This document shows, one piece after another, positions 60,925-64,000 of a DNA stretch of 64,000 nt (the first letter of the stretch is position 1; the number at the start of each line of letters is the position of its first letter). The DNA comes from Lachnospiraceae bacterium (lineage in GTDB: Bacteria > Bacillota > Clostridia > Lachnospirales > Lachnospiraceae), in NCBI GenBank assembly GCA_016282915.1, contig JAEELW010000078.1, positions 1-64,000 of the forward strand, written 5' to 3'. A program made the translations under genes and the position numbers. A model generated the notes under the pieces. It saw only the letters and a list, made by a program, of their open reading frames with translations. It was not told the DNA's origin and ran no database searches.

Positions 60925-62067
60925 ATGTTTGAATTTCGGGATCTACAAAAACAATATGGGAATTTTAACAATCCCCTGGTGATCGTTAAGGTCGGTGGGA
61001 AGGAAATCTCCAAGGATAAGGGCCAATTCAACGTAAGCGATATTTTTGTTGATCTTTCCTGTGGTTTTGAGGCCTCCGTAGCGGAGTTCAAGATCTATAA
61101 TACCTATGATGTGTATATCCATGAATTTCGCTTTGAAGCTGTGAAAAAGCTGATCGCATTGGGGTCTTCGGTGGAGATCAGCATGGGCTATGGCTCGAGT
61201 GTCAGGGATGTGTTCCGGGGCTTTATCAGCCAGGTGAATTTTGTCTATCGCAGGGACGAGATCCCGGCGGTGGAGGTGCACGCCATGGATATCAAGGGTA
61301 TCATGATGGCCAACAGTTATGCCAAGCAGCTTACGGCCCAATCCTATTCGGAGGCGGTAAAGCTCCTTCTGGACCAGCCTTTTTACCAGAAGCTGAAGGG
61401 GGATAAGGGCCTGTTCAACGATATCAATATTGCGGATACCCCGGATGCGCAGCAGAGCGGCAATAATAATGAGACCACGGATAAGACCATTGAGATGGTG
61501 AATGAGAGTGATTATGAATTCGTGGTACGGGCGGCCAAGCGTTTCAATTATGAGTTCTTCCAGAGTAACGATACGATACTCTTCCGCAAGGCCAAATCGG
61601 ATGATAAGGATCTGATCACCATCGGGCCTTATGACGGAATGATGACTTTCGAGATCGGCTATGATGTGACGGGACTGGTGGGAAAAGTGGAAGTGCGTAA
61701 CGTGGATGCCGCCAAAGGAAAGGTGTTTTCCTCCAAAAAGAAGCTGGAGGGCAAGATGTCGGAGGGAAATATAGCCAAGCAGCTGGTCAGCAAACAGACC
61801 AAGGTATATATCGATCCCACGGCGGCCACCCAGACGGATGCGGAATACCGGGCGAATTACCTGATGGAACAGATGAGCTACCGTTTCGGTACGCTGGAGG
61901 CAGACGTTGTGGGACTGCCCGAGATCGTACCGGGGAAATTCCTTCAGGTGCAGGGACTGGGGAAAGGCGCTTCCAACCGCTTTTATATCAGCAGCGTGAC
62001 CCACAGCATGGAAGGGCAGGGTATTTACTCCACCCATATCAGCGGCCGGGCCGCCACATTGCAGTAA
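60925..62067 (+). CDS. CIS baseplate hub protein (gp27/GpD-like)
   Basis: A 380-residue hub protein, the N-terminal half of a split VgrG. Signatures include VEISMGYGSSVRDVFRGFIS, VEVHAMDIKGIMM, ANSYAKQLTAQSYSEAV and the C-terminal LPEIVPGKFLQVQGLGKGA with FYISSVTHSMEGQG. In the phage T4 tail and Afp, a trimer of this protein holds the central spike. AAGGAATATC precedes the ATG. The gp5-like spike follows at 12 nt. Confidence 0.93.
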   Translation: MFEFRDLQKQYGNFNNPLVIVKVGGKEISKDKGQFNVSDIFVDLSCGFEASVAEFKIYNTYDVYIHEFRFEAVKKLIALGSSVEISMGYGSSVRDVFRGFISQVNFVYRRDEIPAVEVHAMDIKGIMMANSYAKQLTAQSYSEAVKLLLDQPFYQKLKGDKGLFNDINIADTPDAQQSGNNNETTDKTIEMVNESDYEFVVRAAKRFNYEFFQSNDTILFRKAKSDDKDLITIGPYDGMMTFEIGYDVTGLVGKVEVRNVDAAKGKVFSSKKKLEGKMSEGNIAKQLVSKQTKVYIDPTAATQTDAEYRANYLMEQMSYRFGTLEADVVGLPEIVPGKFLQVQGLGKGASNRFYISSVTHSMEGQGIYSTHISGRAATLQ

Positions 62068-62079
62068 CCGAGGTGAAAA

Positions 62080-62901
62080 ATGGCGTTATTTGAGATCGTA
62101 GACGAGATCGCACAGAAGCAGGTGGAAAAGACCGAGATCGGGGATAACCGTATCTTCGGTGTAGTCATCGGGCAGGTGACGAATAATTATGACCAGAATA
62201 TGCCCGGACGTGTCTGCGTCAGTATACTGACCCGGGACGATAAGGCCAACCAGCTGCTCTGGGCCAGGGTGGCACAGCCCTCCAGCGGGAAAAGCTGGGG
62301 GCACTATTTTCTCCCGGAGGTCGGGGATTTTGTGCTGGTAGTTTTTGAGCAGGGCAATATCGAACGGCCCTATGTCATCGGCTGCATCCCGCTGATAAAT
62401 GACAGTTTCCTTAAGGGCTCCGTTGATGAAAAGAACAAGAACAAGCGCATCGTGACCAAACACGGCAGCACGATCTATTTTGAAGACAATCCCGACGACG
62501 ATGACGGCGGTAAGGACAAGATCTTCATACGTACCGCCAAGGAAGAGCACAGGATCGAGATGGATAATGAAAAGGACTGCATCACCATTTCGGATAAGGA
62601 CGCCAAGAACATCATCAAGATCAATACGCCGGACGGGAAAGGCAATATCGAAGTAAAAACGGATCAGAAGCTTACCGTCAAGGTAGGAGACAAGATCACC
62701 CTCACCATGAACGGCAGCAACGGTACGGTGGAGCTGAACGCATCCAAGATCAACTTAAAGGCCACGGACAGCATCAAGGAAGAGGCCAACGGACGCGTGG
62801 AGATCACGGGTGCCAATATGCAGATCAAGGGCAATTCCATGACAAAGCTGGAAAGCGGCGGGCCGGTTACGGTTTCGGGCACGCCGATCAAACTGGGATA
62901 A
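62080..62901 (+). CDS. CIS central spike protein (gp5/GpV-like)
   Basis: A 273-residue spike. The N-terminal OB-fold is shown by IFGVVIGQVTNNYDQNMPGR, LLWARVAQPSSGKSWG, LPEVGDFVLVVFEQGNIERP and YVIGCIP. From about residue 120 the protein becomes a beta-helix-like needle with repeating short strands (TLTMNGSNGTVELNASKINL). There is no lysozyme domain. GAGGTGAAAA precedes the ATG. With the PAAR-like tip at 50519 it forms the piercing device. Confidence 0.95.
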   Translation: MALFEIVDEIAQKQVEKTEIGDNRIFGVVIGQVTNNYDQNMPGRVCVSILTRDDKANQLLWARVAQPSSGKSWGHYFLPEVGDFVLVVFEQGNIERPYVIGCIPLINDSFLKGSVDEKNKNKRIVTKHGSTIYFEDNPDDDDGGKDKIFIRTAKEEHRIEMDNEKDCITISDKDAKNIIKINTPDGKGNIEVKTDQKLTVKVGDKITLTMNGSNGTVELNASKINLKATDSIKEEANGRVEITGANMQIKGNSMTKLESGGPVTVSGTPIKLG

Positions 62902-62913
62902 AGAGGAGGCAGC

Positions 62914-63363
62914 ATGGCAGGTACATTTTTGGGAACGGGGATGAAGTTTCCCCCGCAGATCGATCCCACCACGGGAAGGATCGCCACGGTATCCGATGCA
63001 CAGAGCGTGAAGGAGTCCGTCTACCTGATCCTGATGACCACGAGGTCCGAGCGTTTCATGCGCCCGGATTTCGGCAGCGAGCTTTTAAGCTACACCTTTA
63101 TGGACCTGAGCAGCACCTCGGTGAGCATGCTGGTCCATACGCTGACACAGACGCTGCTGAAACAGGAGCCGCGGATCGGGGAGGTCAATATCACTACGGA
63201 GGAGCGGGAACGGAAGGGGATACTCTTCATCAATGTGGATTATACGATCCGCAGGACCAACGTAAGGGACAATCTGGTATTTCCTTTTTATCTGAACGCA
63301 GCACAAGAGGAAGAAGAGGCGGGAACGGACTATTATGAACCGGAAGATGTGGAAGACGTATAA
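62914..63363 (+). CDS. CIS baseplate wedge protein (gp25-like)
   Basis: A 149-residue gp25-family wedge protein. Signatures are SVKESVYLILMTTRSERFMR, PDFGSELLSYTFMDLS and the EPR motif in KQEPRIGEVNITTEE. In phages this protein starts sheath assembly at the baseplate. The last 15 residues are acidic. GAGGAGGCAGC precedes the ATG; the next gene overlaps its end by 29 nt. Confidence 0.95.
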   Translation: MAGTFLGTGMKFPPQIDPTTGRIATVSDAQSVKESVYLILMTTRSERFMRPDFGSELLSYTFMDLSSTSVSMLVHTLTQTLLKQEPRIGEVNITTEERERKGILFINVDYTIRRTNVRDNLVFPFYLNAAQEEEEAGTDYYEPEDVEDV

Positions 63364-64000
63364 AAGCGATCAAAGGACAACCGAAGATATCGAGGAGCAG
63401 ATCCGGAAGCTGTCGCTTTCCTATACGCCGGAATGGCACTGCAATATCCAGGATCCCGATATCGGCGCTACCATCGCACGCATTTACGCGCGGCAGATGC
63501 AGGATAATATCCGCAGCATCAATAATGTGACCGAGATCTATCACGCGGCTTTTATCAACCTTCTGGATCTGACGCTGAAGCGCGCGCTGCCGGCCAGGAG
63601 TATCGTGACTTTTCATCTGGTGGACAGCTCCATCAGCGGAGCCCAGGTACCGAAGGGGACCCAGATCACCACGGATGATACTCCTGTTCCGGGTATGCTG
63701 CCGCCGGTCTTTGAAACGGAGAGAGATCTGTATGTGACTTCATCACGGCTCCGGGATATCTTTATGACAGACCGCGAGGAGGGGACGGTGATCCCCCTGC
63801 TGGGTGAATTCATTCCGCCGCAGCTGTATACGAAGAATCCGGTGGAGACTCCGGAAGCGGAGGAAGAAGAGGAAGAGGAAAAGAGCGCTTTCTCCGGCGG
63901 AGCTTCGGGGATCACGCCGTTTATCCTTTTCGGGGAGAAGGGCGGTATCGGCCGTCATGCTCTGGCGATCCTGCATCCCCGTGTCTTTGATGTGGAAAAC
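63335..64000 (+). CDS. CIS baseplate J-like wedge protein (Afp11-like), 5' part
   Basis: The frame from ATG 63335 stays open to the end of the window (222 codons) and is cut off. It encodes DIEEQIRKLSLSYTPEWHCN, DPDIGATIARIYARQMQDN, HAAFINLLDLTLKRALPAR and QVPKGTQITTDDT, the order seen at the start of large J-like/Afp11 wedge proteins, which link hub to sheath. An acidic insert (TPEAEEEEEEEK) follows. The start codon lies inside the gp25 gene; ATG 63347 is an alternative. Confidence 0.88.
   Translation, partial: MNRKMWKTYKSDQRTTEDIEEQIRKLSLSYTPEWHCNIQDPDIGATIARIYARQMQDNIRSINNVTEIYHAAFINLLDLTLKRALPARSIVTFHLVDSSISGAQVPKGTQITTDDTPVPGMLPPVFETERDLYVTSSRLRDIFMTDREEGTVIPLLGEFIPPQLYTKNPVETPEAEEEEEEEKSAFSGGASGITPFILFGEKGGIGRHALAILHPRVFDVEN

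Noticed and set aside
37647-64000. Ordinary prophage
   Set aside because: No capsid, portal, terminase, integrase, holin or lysin is visible in 26 kb, and large membrane proteins are mixed in, which fits a CIS better.

Overview
The window is about 50% GC and reads as a chromosome segment of an anaerobic Firmicute, most likely a Lachnospiraceae member (class Clostridia). The evidence is a Flp/Tad pilus locus of the Gram-positive type, a DUF6382-FHA protein, a DUF5702-like pseudopilin partner, ABC sugar importer genes without their own ATPase, YtrA-type GntR regulation, and strong GGAGG ribosome sites. The taxonomic assignment is inference from gene content, not from a marker gene.

Layout. 1-423 is the 3' end of guaA with its terminator. 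554-1237 is an 11-copy 62-63 bp tandem array. 1.3-6.5 kb is an accessory strip: a PD-(D/E)XK-like protein behind a translationally coupled leader, a decayed P-loop gene, a HAD hydrolase, two SAM methyltransferases, an HD protein and an unknown protein. 6.66-8.45 kb (minus strand) is a GntR regulator with a DUF5808-type membrane protein. A tRNA-Val follows at 9470, then a 1298-residue TPR/repeat/AAA-like protein, a Pro/Ala-rich protein, a SUV3-like helicase, a GH26-like glycosidase and ackA.

19.78-29.65 kb is a Tad pilus operon: prepilin peptidase, TadZ, CpaF, TadB, a TadC carrying a large extracytoplasmic insertion, Flp pilin, pseudopilin-like proteins, a second peptidase-like protein and a terminal DUF6382-FHA protein. 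It converges on a transmembrane Ser/Thr kinase whose outer domain resembles a sugar-binding protein. Next come a sugar ABC importer (lipoprotein and two permeases), a YesL-like protein and a LytTR response regulator.

37.65 kb to the window end is one long co-directional contractile injection system (CIS) locus. The second half (49.1-64 kb) holds recognisable machine parts: tube terminator, PAAR-like tip, sheath, tube, assembly chaperone, a second tube protein with a 415-residue tandem-repeat extension, a coiled-coil tape-measure candidate, two CIS-tube/hub adaptors, gp27-like hub, gp5-like spike, gp25 wedge and the start of a J-like wedge protein. The first half (37.65-49.1 kb) holds six genes for large surface or membrane proteins: a CIS-associated N-domain protein, a pseudokinase-like membrane protein, a receptor with a degenerate nucleotide-cyclase domain, a MORN-repeat membrane protein, a TolC-fold secreted protein and a 980-residue coiled-coil surface protein. 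This module looks like an envelope platform or sensor for the CIS in a single-membrane cell and is the best candidate for an undescribed system. A canonical -1 slippery heptamer (AAATTTT, 53671-53677) sits exactly where the tail assembly chaperone would be extended into the following DUF6760-like ORF.

A second notable item is a pair of about 145-nt intergenic elements (3422-3570 and 23378-23520) with shared flanks and compensatory changes in their stems, indicating a dispersed structured RNA. No CIS AAA+ ATPase and no obvious toxin cargo is visible; they may lie downstream of the window.
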